Part shown: in pieces, positions 52,827 through 62,430 of the stretch
Numbering within the stretch: the first letter of the stretch is position 1
Layout: each line of letters starts with the position of its first letter
Source: Bacteroidetes bacterium GWC2_46_850
Lineage (GTDB): Bacteria; Bacteroidota; Bacteroidia; Bacteroidales; Dysgonomonadaceae
Assembly (NCBI GenBank): GCA_001768325.1
Contig: MENQ01000023.1
Location: 1 to 64,000, forward strand
DNA: 64,000 nucleotides
Direction of reading: 5' to 3'
The notes under the pieces: generated by a model
The model's database searches: none
What the model was told of the DNA's origin: nothing
Seen by the model: the letters and a program-made list of their open reading frames with translations, nothing else
Position numbers and translations under genes: made by a program

Positions 52827-55463
52827 ATGATCCGAAAGAAATTTTATTTCATTTACCTCATTGCCTGCACGATTCTTTTTATTCCTGCTTTACCCTTTTC
52901 TGCCCGGGCAGAAAATGTCAACACCCTTCACCAAATCAATCTTTTCTCCATGGAGACATTGGGAGATTCTACCCTGCAGGAGGGGCTGGCAGGTACTTTT
53001 TTCGGCAAACAGGGAAACTGGTTTATCCTGGCCGGAGGATCTGCATTCCCCGGGGGGAAGCCATGGCAGAATGGAGTCAAATATTTTTCGGATCAGGTAT
53101 TTGTTTTTGAACAACTCTCTGACGGGTCTTTCAATGAGATCTATCAAGGAAAAGACCTGCCTGTACCATTGGCGGAAGGTTCCTATGCTACGCTTCCCGG
53201 CGGACTGCTGTGTGTGGGTGGGCTTACCCCGAATGGCATCACCGAAAAATCCTGGTTGCTGACATATTCCGGCAGTGGCATCATCGTCACTGAATATCCC
53301 TCACTACCAATACCGGTAAAAAATTCCACAGCTACAGTCATAGGATCAAAGGTCTATTTGGTTGGCGGCGAACTAGCCGATGGCACATCAACCAGACAGT
53401 TTCTTGTACTTGACGTCACAAACCCTGCAGCGGGATGGATAAAATTGCCCGACTATCCGGTGCCGGTGTCGGGAGCTACCCTTACGTCTCAGCAGGATAG
53501 GGAAGAGGAGGCTCTCTTTTCTTTTGGCGGAAGGGCCAAAAGAACTGCTGCAGAGGGCACAACCTTTTATGCATCTGTATACCATTTTCGATCTTCACTC
53601 AACAGGTGGACCCAAAGAGGAGATATTCGTCACGATGATGGTACATCAGTTTCTCTGGCAATGGCTACCGCCTCAGCTGTGGGTGGCTCACACGTGCTAC
53701 TCTACGGTGGTGATACCGGCCATATTTTTAGCCAGGTAGAGAAGGCTATTACGGAAGGCAATACGGCAAAAAGAGACAATTTGTGGATACATCATACAGG
53801 GTTTCACAACAGAATATTGATCTATAATACAATCACCGATACTTGGTTTGAAGCAGGAGAAACCGTGAATCCTCCCGTGGCTGTCACATCTGATGTGTCT
53901 GACGGGAAGAATGTCTATATTGCCAGCGGGGAAATCCGCCCCGGAGTGCGTTCTCCCCTCATCACGCAGCTTTATTATACCTCACAACCTTCCTTCGGAT
54001 GGATTAATTACCTTGTTCTTTTTATATATTTCGGGGGGATGCTGTTGCTGGGGTTTTACTTTATGAAGCGGAATGAAAATACCGAGGATTTCTTCAAAGC
54101 AAGTGGCCGCATTCCATGGTGGGCCGCGGGTATAAGTATTTTTGCCACAACGCTGAGTGCTATTACATTTTTGTCCATACCCGCTAAGACTTATGCAACC
54201 GACTGGCGCATGCTTATCTTTAATATCTGCATCATCCTCATTGTCCCTGTGGTCATTCGCTATTTTCTTCCTTTCTTTACCCGCTTCCGGCTGGGTACAG
54301 CTTACGAATATCTGGAGAAACGTTTCAACCGTACCACAAGATGGCTGGCTTCGACCCTATTTGTTGTCTTCATGGTGAGCCGTATTGCCATTGTGCTGTT
54401 TCTACCGGCACTGGCACTGAATGCGGTGACAGGATTCGATATTTATCTCTCTATTGTAGTAATGGGACTGGTAACCATTGTCTACAGTACCAGTGGTGGT
54501 ATGGAGGCAGTAGTCTGGGGAGACGTCATACAGGGATTTATTCTCGTCTTTGGGGCACTTGCAGCATTTGTTTTGATGGTAATGGGTATTGATGGCGGTC
54601 TGGGAGAATTCTGGCACACCTCCATCGAGTTTCACAAGTTCCAGACGTTCGATTTTCGGTTCGATTTTACACAACCGGTATTCTGGGTCGTACTGATCGG
54701 AGGGGTAGCCAACTCTCTCATCACCTATACCAGCGACCAGTCCATCGTACAGCGCTATATGAGCACGAAGGATGAGAAGGCCACTTCCCGCAGTATCTGG
54801 CTGAATGGTATCCTCAGTGTACCGGTCACCATTCTGTTTTTTCTAATAGGTACGGGCCTCTTCGCTTTCTATACAAACCACCCGGCAAAAATGATGGTGA
54901 CCAATCCCAATATCGATTCAGTGTTTCCCCAATTTATCGTCTCCGAGATGCCTGTCGGTTTTGCTGGTCTGCTTATTGCTGCCATATTTGCGGCTGCCAT
55001 GTCGACCCTCTCATCCAACATCAACTCATCAGCCGCAGTCATTACATCCGACTTTTATCAGACAATCTTCCCGCGCCATACCTTCACTTCCCAATTGAAA
55101 GTGGCCCGCTTGTCAGGTCTTCTCTGCGGATTATTGGGATTGGGAATGGCATTGGTATTGGCTACATGGAATATTGCTTCGTTGTGGGACCAGTTCAACA
55201 CTTTCCTCGGCCTGCTTACCAGTGGATTGGGTGCGTTCTTTATCCTCGGAATTTTCTTTCCGCGTGTGGGAGCAAAGGCAGCGCTTACTGGCGTAATAGC
55301 AGGGTTGGTTGTATTGCTCGTGATCAAGGAAAACACTCCACTTTCATTCCTGCTGTATGGCTTTATCGGAATGGTTGCCGGCATTCTGATAGCCTGGCTG
55401 ACAAGTTTCCTGTTGCCCAACAAGAAGGAGATTAAAGGATTTACATGGGAGAGCGTGCAATGA
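52827..55463 (+). CDS. NanM-type mutarotase fused to sodium:solute (sialic acid) symporter
   Basis: 878-aa two-part protein. After a signal peptide (FYFIYLIACTILFIPALPFS) residues about 45-385 are a kelch-type beta-propeller of the cyclically permuted mutarotase family (GGLLCVGGLTPNGITEKSW; KVYLVGGELADGTSTRQF; HVLLYGGDTGHIF). NanM enzymes convert alpha- to beta-sialic acid. Residues about 390-878 are a sodium:solute symporter with about 13 helices (FGWINYLVLFIYFGGMLLLG; GIPAW-like RIPWWAAGISIFATTLSAIT; YTSDQSIVQRYMSTKDEKAT). With the propeller in the periplasm it would hand the right anomer to its own transporter. Last gene of the sialic acid operon, convergent with the next gene. Confidence 0.88.
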   Translation: MIRKKFYFIYLIACTILFIPALPFSARAENVNTLHQINLFSMETLGDSTLQEGLAGTFFGKQGNWFILAGGSAFPGGKPWQNGVKYFSDQVFVFEQLSDGSFNEIYQGKDLPVPLAEGSYATLPGGLLCVGGLTPNGITEKSWLLTYSGSGIIVTEYPSLPIPVKNSTATVIGSKVYLVGGELADGTSTRQFLVLDVTNPAAGWIKLPDYPVPVSGATLTSQQDREEEALFSFGGRAKRTAAEGTTFYASVYHFRSSLNRWTQRGDIRHDDGTSVSLAMATASAVGGSHVLLYGGDTGHIFSQVEKAITEGNTAKRDNLWIHHTGFHNRILIYNTITDTWFEAGETVNPPVAVTSDVSDGKNVYIASGEIRPGVRSPLITQLYYTSQPSFGWINYLVLFIYFGGMLLLGFYFMKRNENTEDFFKASGRIPWWAAGISIFATTLSAITFLSIPAKTYATDWRMLIFNICIILIVPVVIRYFLPFFTRFRLGTAYEYLEKRFNRTTRWLASTLFVVFMVSRIAIVLFLPALALNAVTGFDIYLSIVVMGLVTIVYSTSGGMEAVVWGDVIQGFILVFGALAAFVLMVMGIDGGLGEFWHTSIEFHKFQTFDFRFDFTQPVFWVVLIGGVANSLITYTSDQSIVQRYMSTKDEKATSRSIWLNGILSVPVTILFFLIGTGLFAFYTNHPAKMMVTNPNIDSVFPQFIVSEMPVGFAGLLIAAIFAAAMSTLSSNINSSAAVITSDFYQTIFPRHTFTSQLKVARLSGLLCGLLGLGMALVLATWNIASLWDQFNTFLGLLTSGLGAFFILGIFFPRVGAKAALTGVIAGLVVLLVIKENTPLSFLLYGFIGMVAGILIAWLTSFLLPNKKEIKGFTWESVQ

Positions 55464-55473
55464 GGATGAATTC

Positions 55474-56031
55474 TCAAAATCTCTTTCCGATTGAAATTCC
55501 GAAACGGGGGTAAGCCACTGCATCATAATCGTTTTTTACGAAATTACGGCCTCCCCCCAGGACAATTTCTCCCACCCAATTGTTTCGGGTAACGTATTTC
55601 CAGCCCAGGGCTAACCCCAATCCTGCACCCGTTTCGGAGACCTCTTCGGGAACAGATCCAGTATCAATCACTTGTGAATAGACCGATCCGTTTGCCTCGA
55701 TAAAAAATCCTGCCGCATATTTTCGCATCGACTCCCTGTTGCCACCGAAAAACCAGCGGAAGTGAGGTGTAAAAGCATACTCATAGGGGTACTGGTCTGT
55801 ATCCAATCCAACCCCCACTGTGATCCCCACGCTGATATCACTTTGTAGAATGCGTTCGTAGGAAATTTCGGGATAAGATCCGAAAATAGTCCATGGAAGG
55901 TTCAATTTTACTTCATTCAGAGGAACATCCCCTAAGGATTTCCAGCTTCTCCCTGCCTGTGTTCCCTGCGAAAACATGGCTACGGAAAGGAGGAGCGAAA
56001 ACAGGAAAAAAGAAATTTTTTTCATAGCCAA
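55474..56031 (-). CDS. small outer-membrane beta-barrel protein
   Basis: 185-aa exported protein (signal peptide ISFFLFSLLLSVAMFSQG). The mature part shows alternating strands with aromatic caps (INLPWTIFGSYPEIS-like LNLPWTIFGSYPEISYERI; YAFTPHFRWFFGGN; AGLGLALGWKYVTRNNWVGE; YPRFGISIGKRF) and ends in Phe, as outer-membrane barrels do. Function unknown. It is convergent with the symporter gene (10-bp gap) and downstream of metG, separated from it by an intrinsic terminator, so it has its own promoter in 56032-56096. Confidence 0.7.
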   Translation of the reverse strand: MAMKKISFFLFSLLLSVAMFSQGTQAGRSWKSLGDVPLNEVKLNLPWTIFGSYPEISYERILQSDISVGITVGVGLDTDQYPYEYAFTPHFRWFFGGNRESMRKYAAGFFIEANGSVYSQVIDTGSVPEEVSETGAGLGLALGWKYVTRNNWVGEIVLGGGRNFVKNDYDAVAYPRFGISIGKRF

Positions 56032-56096
56032 TATTGTTAAAGTTGAAATAGTCCCATCGAGTAAGACGGGATTAAAATAAAAAAGTTACAAAAAAG

Positions 56097-56136
56097 CGGC
56101 ATTAATTTTCAAAAAAATCTTTGAAAATTAATGCCG
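56097..56136 (-). terminator. intrinsic terminator of metG
   Basis: A perfect 17-bp stem (56097-56113 with 56120-56136) with a 6-nt loop lies 26 bp after the metG stop. On the minus strand it is followed by a run of T residues. Orientation and position make it the metG terminator. Confidence 0.85.
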
Positions 56137-56162
56137 TTGATGTAATGTGTCGATGAGAGAAT

Positions 56163-58205
56163 CTAGAGAACCTGACTGCCTGGATTCACGTCACTACCAG
56201 GTGTAATCAACACAAGGGTACCATCGGCATTCTCTGCAGAGAGGATCATCCCCTCGGACAGGATTCCCCTCATTTTTCTGGGTTCCAAGTTGGCAATAAA
56301 GCAGACCTGTTTGCCCATCAGCTCTTCGGGATTGGGATAGTACGCAGCTATTCCGGAAAGGATGGTCCGTTTTTGCAGTCCGTCGTCAAGCAGGAAGCGA
56401 AGCAGTTTGTCCGATTTGGGTACCTTTTCACACTCCAGCACGGTCCCGACGCGGATATCCAGTTTCTCGAACGTGTTGAACTGAATGGCTTCCTTCACCG
56501 GCTTTGCCTTTTGTTCAGCTGCCTCGTTGGCCTTTTTTGTGTCCTCGAGCTTTTGAATCTGTTTTTCGATTGTTTCATCTTCTATCTTTTCAAACAGGAG
56601 TTCCGGTTTTCCGAGTTGATGTCCTGCGGCAAGGAGATCAAAACTACCCAGGTGATTCCAGCTCAGATGATCGGTGCGAAGGAATGTCAGTAGTTTTTCG
56701 GCAGTGAAAGGCAGAAACGGTTCCACCACAATGGCGAGGTTCGCCGTGATCTGCAGGGCGATGTTTAGGATGGTTGCTGTCCGCTCCATATCTGTTTTGG
56801 CCGTTTTCCACGGCTCGGTATCGGCGAGGTACTTGTTACCGATACGTGCCAGGTTCATTGCTTCCTTCTGTGCCTCCCGGAAATGGTAATTTTCCAGCTG
56901 CTGTTCTACTGCCTCCTTCACCTGCTTTGCTTCTGCGATGGTGTCAAGGTCATATTGGGTGAACTCCCCGGCAGTGGGGACCTTGTTATCGAAATATTTC
57001 TGGGTTAGCACCAGCGCACGGTTCACGAAGTTGCCCAGCACAGCTACCAGCTCATTGTTGTTGCGTGCCTGGAAATCCTTCCAGGTGAAGTCGTTGTCCT
57101 TGGTCTCCGGTGCGTTGGCGGTAAGCACATAACGCAGCACATCCTGTTTTCCGGGGAAATCTTCCAGATATTCGTGGAGCCACACCGCCCAGTTGCGCGA
57201 CGTGGATATCTTACCACCCTCCAGGTTCAGAAACTCGTTGGCAGGTACATTCTCCGGCAGAATAAAAGAGCCTTCGGCCTTCAGCATAGCCGGAAAGACA
57301 ATACAATGAAACACGATGTTGTCCTTGCCGATGAAGTGCACCAGCTTGGTCTCTTCGTCTTTCCACCATTTTTCCCAACTGTCCGGTAGTAATTCTTTCG
57401 TGTTGGAGATATATCCGATGGGGGCGTCAAACCAGACATAGAGTACTTTGCCTTCTGCTCCCTCTACAGGAACAGGCACGCCCCAGTCGAGGTCACGGCT
57501 CACTGCCCGTGGCTGCAGACCCAGGTCGAGCCACGATTTACATTGGCCGTATACATTGGTCTTCCACTCTTTATGATCTTCCAGTATCCACTCACGCAGC
57601 CATGCTTCGTGTTTGTCAAGGGGAAGATACCAGTGTTTTGTGTTTCGCATCACCGGCACGCTGCCGCTCAGGGTCGATTTGGGATTGATCAGGTCGGTGG
57701 GGCTGAGCGAGGTGCCACACTGCTCACACTGGTCGCCATAGGCTCTTTCATTACCACAGTGCGGGCAGGTCCCTGTGATGTATCGGTCCGCCAGAAACTG
57801 ACCGGCCTCCTCATCGTAATACTGCTCGCTTTCCTGTTCGGTAAACTCGTTTTTATCATAGAGCGTACGGAAAATGTCGGATGCTGTTTTGCGATGTATA
57901 TCGGAGGTGGTGCGGGAATAGATGTCGAAGGTGATTCCAAATTCGGCGAATGACGCCTTGATCAGCTTGTGATATCGGTCCACGATGTCCTGGGGTGTGA
58001 CGCCCTCTTTGCGGGCTTTGATGGTGATGGGGATTCCATGTTCATCGGAGCCGCCGATAAAGAGAACATCTTTACCTTTCAGCCGCAGGTAGCGGGCATA
58101 GATGTCGGCAGGAACATACACCCCTGCCAGGTGTCCGATGTGCACCGGCCCGTTGGCATAGGGCAGCGCAGATGTGATCAGTGTGCGTTTGAATTGTTTC
58201 GACAT
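56163..58205 (-). CDS. metG: methionyl-tRNA synthetase
   Basis: Charges tRNA-Met. I chose ATG 58205 ([19 protein letters not shown]), giving 680 aa; an in-frame ATG at 58427 would add 74 residues that run into the facing TPP riboswitch and have no family similarity. Class I signatures: HIGH-type [10 protein letters not shown], and KISTSRN in the KMSKS position. A zinc knuckle [18 protein letters not shown] is near residue 150. The C-terminal EMAP/tRNA-binding domain ([35 protein letters not shown]) promotes dimerisation. It is transcribed away from the thiamine operon. A TACCTTTG box at 58251-58258 is a likely -7 element. Confidence 0.96.
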   Translation of the reverse strand: MSKQFKRTLITSALPYANGPVHIGHLAGVYVPADIYARYLRLKGKDVLFIGGSDEHGIPITIKARKEGVTPQDIVDRYHKLIKASFAEFGITFDIYSRTTSDIHRKTASDIFRTLYDKNEFTEQESEQYYDEEAGQFLADRYITGTCPHCGNERAYGDQCEQCGTSLSPTDLINPKSTLSGSVPVMRNTKHWYLPLDKHEAWLREWILEDHKEWKTNVYGQCKSWLDLGLQPRAVSRDLDWGVPVPVEGAEGKVLYVWFDAPIGYISNTKELLPDSWEKWWKDEETKLVHFIGKDNIVFHCIVFPAMLKAEGSFILPENVPANEFLNLEGGKISTSRNWAVWLHEYLEDFPGKQDVLRYVLTANAPETKDNDFTWKDFQARNNNELVAVLGNFVNRALVLTQKYFDNKVPTAGEFTQYDLDTIAEAKQVKEAVEQQLENYHFREAQKEAMNLARIGNKYLADTEPWKTAKTDMERTATILNIALQITANLAIVVEPFLPFTAEKLLTFLRTDHLSWNHLGSFDLLAAGHQLGKPELLFEKIEDETIEKQIQKLEDTKKANEAAEQKAKPVKEAIQFNTFEKLDIRVGTVLECEKVPKSDKLLRFLLDDGLQKRTILSGIAAYYPNPEELMGKQVCFIANLEPRKMRGILSEGMILSAENADGTLVLITPGSDVNPGSQVL

Positions 58206-58250
58206 ATTGATTGCAACAAAAAAATAAAGGATTGCTTTTGTTATAGTCAG

Positions 58251-58258
58251 CAAAGGTA
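58251..58258 (-). promoter_or_regulatory. -7 promoter-like box for metG
   Basis: TACCTTTG on the minus strand matches TAnnTTTG and lies 45 bp before the chosen metG start, supporting that start. A -33 element at normal spacing is not clear. Confidence 0.45.
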
Positions 58259-58324
58259 CTAAAAATAGCTCTTTTCTCCGATACTTATTTTTTTGTAATG
58301 AATAATTGCGTACATTCGCAGCAT

Positions 58325-58409
58325 CTCTGTTAGGGGTGTTCTTTTTATAAAGAGCTGAGATCATACCCTCGAACCTGATATGTTGTAATTGACATCGTAG
58401 GAAAACGGA
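58325..58409 (+). ncRNA. TPP riboswitch (thi box)
   Basis: The plus strand shows the conserved core of a thiamine pyrophosphate riboswitch in order: TAGGGGTG, GCTGAGAT, ATACCC, GAACCTGAT, and GTAGGAAAAC. Ends pair as P1 (TCTGTT 58325-58330 with AACGGA 58404-58409). It precedes thiM and should shut down the salvage operon when TPP is plentiful. About 120 nt separate it from the thiM start. A TACATTCG box at 58311-58318 may be the promoter -7 element. Confidence 0.93.
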
Positions 58410-58529
58410 ATTTACATGGTATATCAATTGATTGCAAATTTATGCATGCTACCGTTTCGTTCTCCACGAAGCGTTTTTTTTTATATAAATGATATACAGT
58501 ATTACGTAACCATTATAAATTCAATAACA

Positions 58530-59324
58530 ATGATCCAAATTGAACATATTATCCGGGATTTGCATCTTGTAAGAGACAAATCTCCGTTGGTGCATAACAT
58601 AACCAACTTCGTGGTGATGAATAACACTGCCAACGCGTTGTTGGCGGTGGGAGCATCCCCCGTGATGGCCCATTCTTGTGATGAGGTGGCGGCGATGGCT
58701 GCCATTGCCTCCTCGCTGGTAATCAACATTGGCACGCTTGAGTCGGCATGGGTGGAATCCATGCTTATCGCCGGCAGGACTGCCCTGGAGAAGTCTATCC
58801 CCGTGGTATTCGATCCGGTGGGTGCCGGAGCCACACCCTACCGGTCAAAGGTAAGCAGGGAAATCATCGAGGTATGCAAACCATCCATCATCAGGGGCAA
58901 TGCCTCCGAGATCATGGCGCTGGATAACAGGGATGCGCATACCAAAGGTGTCGACAGCGTACACTCTTCCGATGCAGCCCTCGAAGCTGCCAGGACCCTA
59001 TCCCGGCAAACAGGAGCCGTGGTTGTCATCAGCGGAGAGCGGGATTATATTACCGATGGGAACAGGGTGGAGATCGTGGATAACGGGAACCCGATGATGG
59101 GGAGGGTGACCGGCCTGGGGTGTACTGCAACAGCCATCGTCGCCACTTTTGCCGCGATCAACAGCAATTACCTGGAGGCCGCGACACACGGCATGTATAT
59201 CATGGGGATAACAGGGGAAATAGCCGCCTCCATGTCGAAGGGCAATGGCAGCCTGCAGATGAATTTTCTGGATGTGCTCTTCAACCTCGGGGAGGATGAG
59301 ATTAAAATGAATATCAAATTATGA
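58530..59324 (+). CDS. thiM: hydroxyethylthiazole kinase
   Basis: Phosphorylates 4-methyl-5-(2-hydroxyethyl)thiazole for thiamine salvage. I chose ATG 58530 (MIQIEHIIRDLHLVRDKSPL), giving 264 aa, close to E. coli ThiM (262); the upstream in-frame ATG at 58416 falls in the leader just after the riboswitch. Ribokinase-like motifs: NITNFVVMNNTANALLAVGA, NIGTLESAWVESM, VFDPVGAGATPYR, IRGNASEIMAL and the anion hole GRVTGLGCTATAI. First gene of the thiM-thiE-tenA-thiD operon; overlaps thiE by 4 bp (ATGA). Confidence 0.95.
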   Translation: MIQIEHIIRDLHLVRDKSPLVHNITNFVVMNNTANALLAVGASPVMAHSCDEVAAMAAIASSLVINIGTLESAWVESMLIAGRTALEKSIPVVFDPVGAGATPYRSKVSREIIEVCKPSIIRGNASEIMALDNRDAHTKGVDSVHSSDAALEAARTLSRQTGAVVVISGERDYITDGNRVEIVDNGNPMMGRVTGLGCTATAIVATFAAINSNYLEAATHGMYIMGITGEIAASMSKGNGSLQMNFLDVLFNLGEDEIKMNIKL

Positions 59325-59977
59325 ACGACTTTGATTTGAGCCTGTACCTGGTTACTGATCGTTCCCTGTCGGGTGGGAGAGAGTTGGAGTATATTGTGGG
59401 GGAGGCGGTAAGCGGAGGTGTTACCATGGTGCAACTCCGTGAGAAGCACTGTTCTTCCCGTGAGTTTTACCGGCTGGCCGTGCAGTTGAAAAGATGCCTG
59501 GCACCCTGGCGTGTTCCCCTCATCATCAACGACCGGCTCGATATTGCGCTGGCATGCGATGCCGACGGGCTGCATCTGGGACAGTCGGATCTCCCCTGTG
59601 GCATTGCCCGGAAGATATTGGGAAAGAATAAAATCATCGGCCTGTCGGTAGAGAACGTGATGGATGTCACGGAGGCCAACCGGGAAGAGGTGGATTATAT
59701 CGGGATATCACCCGTGTTCAGTACGCCCACCAAAATCGATACAGCGCCGGAGCTGGGCCTTGAAGGAATTCGTGAAATTGCTTCAATGGCCAGGTGTCCC
59801 TCTGTGGCCATTGGCGGGATAAATATCCGGAATGCCCAGTCGGTCCTTGCTGCCGGCGCCGACGGTATCTCCGTGGTTTCGGCAATCATGTCGGCTCCCG
59901 ATCCCCGTCTGGCCGCGTCGGAACTGATTCAGGTGGTTAATCAATCTAGAAAGCAAAACAATAACCGTGTAGTTTAA
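59321..59977 (+). CDS. thiE: thiamine-phosphate synthase
   Basis: Joins HMP pyrophosphate and thiazole phosphate to thiamine phosphate. The 218-aa TIM barrel has LYLVTDRSLSGG, MVQLREKHCSSREF, PLIINDRLDIALACDADGLH and LGQSDLP (pyrophosphate/Mg binding), IIGLSVENV, YIGISPVFSTPTKID and VAIGGINIRN. These cover the known active-site positions. Start overlaps the thiM stop; tenA begins 4 bp after its stop. Controlled by the TPP riboswitch upstream. Confidence 0.95.
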   Translation: MNDFDLSLYLVTDRSLSGGRELEYIVGEAVSGGVTMVQLREKHCSSREFYRLAVQLKRCLAPWRVPLIINDRLDIALACDADGLHLGQSDLPCGIARKILGKNKIIGLSVENVMDVTEANREEVDYIGISPVFSTPTKIDTAPELGLEGIREIASMARCPSVAIGGINIRNAQSVLAAGADGISVVSAIMSAPDPRLAASELIQVVNQSRKQNNNRVV

Positions 59978-59981
59978 TCAT

Positions 59982-60641
59982 ATGAACTGGAGTGAAAAAG
60001 CCTGGTTGACTATTCAACCCATATACAACGAGATAATCAGATCGCCCTTTATAAAAGAGCTGATGGCGGGTACGCTGCCCCGTGAGAAGTTTATTTTTTA
60101 TATCAGGCAGGATACCCTCTACTTGAATGAATACAGAAAGGTACTGACTGCGATTGCCTCCAAATTGGATCATCCCGGGCATGTGGAAGCATTTCTGCAT
60201 TTTGCCGGCGGAACAATGATGGTTGAACGCGAGTTGCATCGCTTATTTACCGGCGAATTAGCATTAAATCCGGGAGATGAAAATGTATCGTCGCCCACCT
60301 GTTTATTGTATACTTCCTATCTGTTGAGACAGATAGGCAGTGCCCCTGTCGAGGTGATGCTGGGGGCAGTCTTGCCCTGTTTCTGGATCTATAAGGAGGT
60401 GGGGGATTATATCCTCGCGCATCAGACTACGGAGAACAATCCTTACCAGCGTTGGATAGACATGTACGGAGGAGAAGAGTTTGAAAAGTCAAACGCAACA
60501 GCCATTTCCATCTGCGATGAGGTGGCGGAAAGATGTACTCTGGAGCAGCAGGATGCCATGACGAAGGCATTCGTGTCCTGTTCAAAGCTGGAATGGATGT
60601 TTTGGGACAGTGCATACAAACAGGAGCAGTGGAGCATTTAA
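59982..60641 (+). CDS. tenA: TenA-family aminopyrimidine aminohydrolase / thiaminase II
   Basis: Salvages pyrimidine from degraded thiamine by hydrolysing aminomethyl-HMP (or cleaving thiamine). The 219-aa all-helical protein keeps the catalytic set of B. subtilis TenA: Asp44 in YIRQDTLYL, Cys133 in LPCFWIYKEVG and Glu near residue 207 in KLEWMFWDSAY. It sits between thiE and thiD in one operon, the expected context for a salvage role. Confidence 0.94.
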   Translation: MNWSEKAWLTIQPIYNEIIRSPFIKELMAGTLPREKFIFYIRQDTLYLNEYRKVLTAIASKLDHPGHVEAFLHFAGGTMMVERELHRLFTGELALNPGDENVSSPTCLLYTSYLLRQIGSAPVEVMLGAVLPCFWIYKEVGDYILAHQTTENNPYQRWIDMYGGEEFEKSNATAISICDEVAERCTLEQQDAMTKAFVSCSKLEWMFWDSAYKQEQWSI

Positions 60642-60653
60642 ATAGGAAAAGAT

Positions 60654-61463
60654 ATGAAGAAGTATAAAACAGCATTGTCTATTGCGGGCAGCGACCCCAG
60701 TGGTGGCGCCGGCATTCAGGCCGACCTGAAGACCTTTTCTGCCTGCGGCTGTTACGGAGCTACCGCAATTACAGCCGTAGTTGATGAGAATACAGTCGGC
60801 GTGACAGGTGTACACCCGGTACCTGTACCGTTTGTTACGGGTCAGATCAGATCGGTACTGGATGATATCGGTGCCGATGCAGTAAAAATAGGGATGCTTC
60901 ACTCCTCCGAGCTGATTCTCGCCGTGCGAGATGCCCTGCTGCAATATGATATCACAAATATCGTGTTGGATCCCGTGATGGTGGCTACTTCGGGTGATAA
61001 ATTACTGCAAGATGAGGCGATAACCACCCTAATGACAGAATTGATTCCCTATGTTCGCGTGATCACGCCCAACATTCCGGAAGCAGAAATATTGTCCGGT
61101 CGGGGCATTCAGCGGCAGGCAGATTTGCATGCGGTTGTGAAAGAGCTCTCTTTCGGGCGTTCGGTATCAGTCTACCTGAAGGCCGGGCACTTGAATGATG
61201 AGGTGCTGACCGACCTGTTTTATAATGCCGAGACCGATGAGGTGACGGCGCTTTCTTCAAAGCGGATACACACCCGAAATACCCATGGTACCGGATGCAC
61301 ACTTTCTTCGGCCATTGCCGCCTTTCTTGCCCACGGACGCTCACTGGATGAGGCGGTGAGAGGCGCCAAAACGTATATCAACAATGCCATCCTCAAGGGG
61401 ACAGCATATGAAATAGGGAAGGGCCATGGCCCGGTACACCACTTTTTTGATTTCTGGCAATAG
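60654..61463 (+). CDS. thiD: hydroxymethylpyrimidine (phosphate) kinase
   Basis: Phosphorylates HMP and HMP-phosphate to HMP pyrophosphate, the partner of thiazole phosphate in the ThiE reaction. The 269-aa ribokinase-fold protein has SIAGSDPSGGAGIQADLKTF, the mid motif VLDPVMVATSGDKLL, PNIPEAEILSG and the catalytic anion hole THGTGCTLSSAIAAFL. Last gene of the thi operon, 12 bp after tenA. No thiC, thiG or thiS gene is seen here, so this operon serves salvage and final assembly. Confidence 0.95.
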   Translation: MKKYKTALSIAGSDPSGGAGIQADLKTFSACGCYGATAITAVVDENTVGVTGVHPVPVPFVTGQIRSVLDDIGADAVKIGMLHSSELILAVRDALLQYDITNIVLDPVMVATSGDKLLQDEAITTLMTELIPYVRVITPNIPEAEILSGRGIQRQADLHAVVKELSFGRSVSVYLKAGHLNDEVLTDLFYNAETDEVTALSSKRIHTRNTHGTGCTLSSAIAAFLAHGRSLDEAVRGAKTYINNAILKGTAYEIGKGHGPVHHFFDFWQ

Positions 61464-61597
61464 TAGTTGAAATTTGTTGCATTTACTTGTAATAATTAAC
61501 AAAAACATCCTGCCTGTCGGAGTGTTATACTGAAACAGACTGCAAAGGATGCAGTAAAGCAGGTAATCCTGTCGTTTATTCAGATAAAAAGATTGGT

Positions 61598-62386
61598 ATG
61601 AACTTTAATTTACGGGGAAAAACAGCCATCATCGGCGGAAGCAGCAAAGGGCTTGGCAAGGCATGTGCCGTAGCACTGGCACGTGAGGGTGCAAACATTG
61701 TGTTGTGTGCCAGAAACGAAAAGATATTGAACGAAGCTCAACGGGAGATCGAAGCACTGGGTGTGCAGACGCTTGCTCTTACAGCGGATATGACCAGCGC
61801 CGATGACAATGTGCGTATCGTACGGGACACAGTAGCCCGTTTCGGAGGGGTGGATATCCTGGTGAATAATTCAGGTGGACCAAAACCGGGTACCTTCCGC
61901 GAGATCTCTGACGAGGATCTGGATGATGCCTACAACGCTGTGCTGAAGTACAATATCCGAATGGTGCGACTTTGTTTGCCCTACATGGAGCAGAAAGGGT
62001 GGGGCAGGATTGTCAACATCACCTCGATTACCGTGAAAGAGCCTGCCTCCAGCATGCTACTTTCCAATATTTTCCGTACTGCCGTGGCCAGTTATGCCAA
62101 AACCATCAGCAAGGAGCTGATCGCAAAGGGAATCACGATCAACAATGTGGCGCCCGGTTACTTCCGAACCGATAGGGTTACGCAGTTGATGAAGTCACGT
62201 TCCGAAGCCGAAGGTATTTCTGTGGATGAGTATGAGCAGAAAGCAATTGAAGCTTTTCCGCACAAACGATATATGGATCCGCAGGAGCTGGGCGACATGG
62301 TGGCTTACCTCTGCTCGGATCAGGCGCGCTCCGTGAACGGCACCTCGATTCAGATCGACGGAGGACTGCTCAGCGGATTACTCTGA
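61598..62386 (+). CDS. short-chain dehydrogenase/reductase
   Basis: 262-aa NAD(P)-dependent oxidoreductase. Cofactor motif GSSKGLGKACAVALAREG, the NN-G motif LVNNSGGPKPG, catalytic Ser in NITSITVKEPASSMLLSN, and C-terminal GTSIQIDGGLLSGLL. The usual YxxxK should fall near residue 165, where the sequence reads TAVASYAKTISKELI; Tyr-Ala-Lys-Thr-Ile is a variant in which Tyr and the next Lys are spaced differently, so the catalytic pair needs checking, although SYAKTISKEL is common in proteins annotated 3-oxoacyl-ACP reductase-like. Substrate unknown. It lies 134 bp after thiD and ends at a long inverted repeat. Confidence 0.82.
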   Translation: MNFNLRGKTAIIGGSSKGLGKACAVALAREGANIVLCARNEKILNEAQREIEALGVQTLALTADMTSADDNVRIVRDTVARFGGVDILVNNSGGPKPGTFREISDEDLDDAYNAVLKYNIRMVRLCLPYMEQKGWGRIVNITSITVKEPASSMLLSNIFRTAVASYAKTISKELIAKGITINNVAPGYFRTDRVTQLMKSRSEAEGISVDEYEQKAIEAFPHKRYMDPQELGDMVAYLCSDQARSVNGTSIQIDGGLLSGLL

Positions 62387-62430
62387 TAGTACATCTATTC
62401 TATCCGTATGCAACTAAACCATCGACTGCC

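Noticed and set aside
58206-58427. N-terminal extension of MetG
   Set aside because: The extra 74 residues have no family similarity and the DNA holds the metG promoter box and the facing TPP riboswitch.
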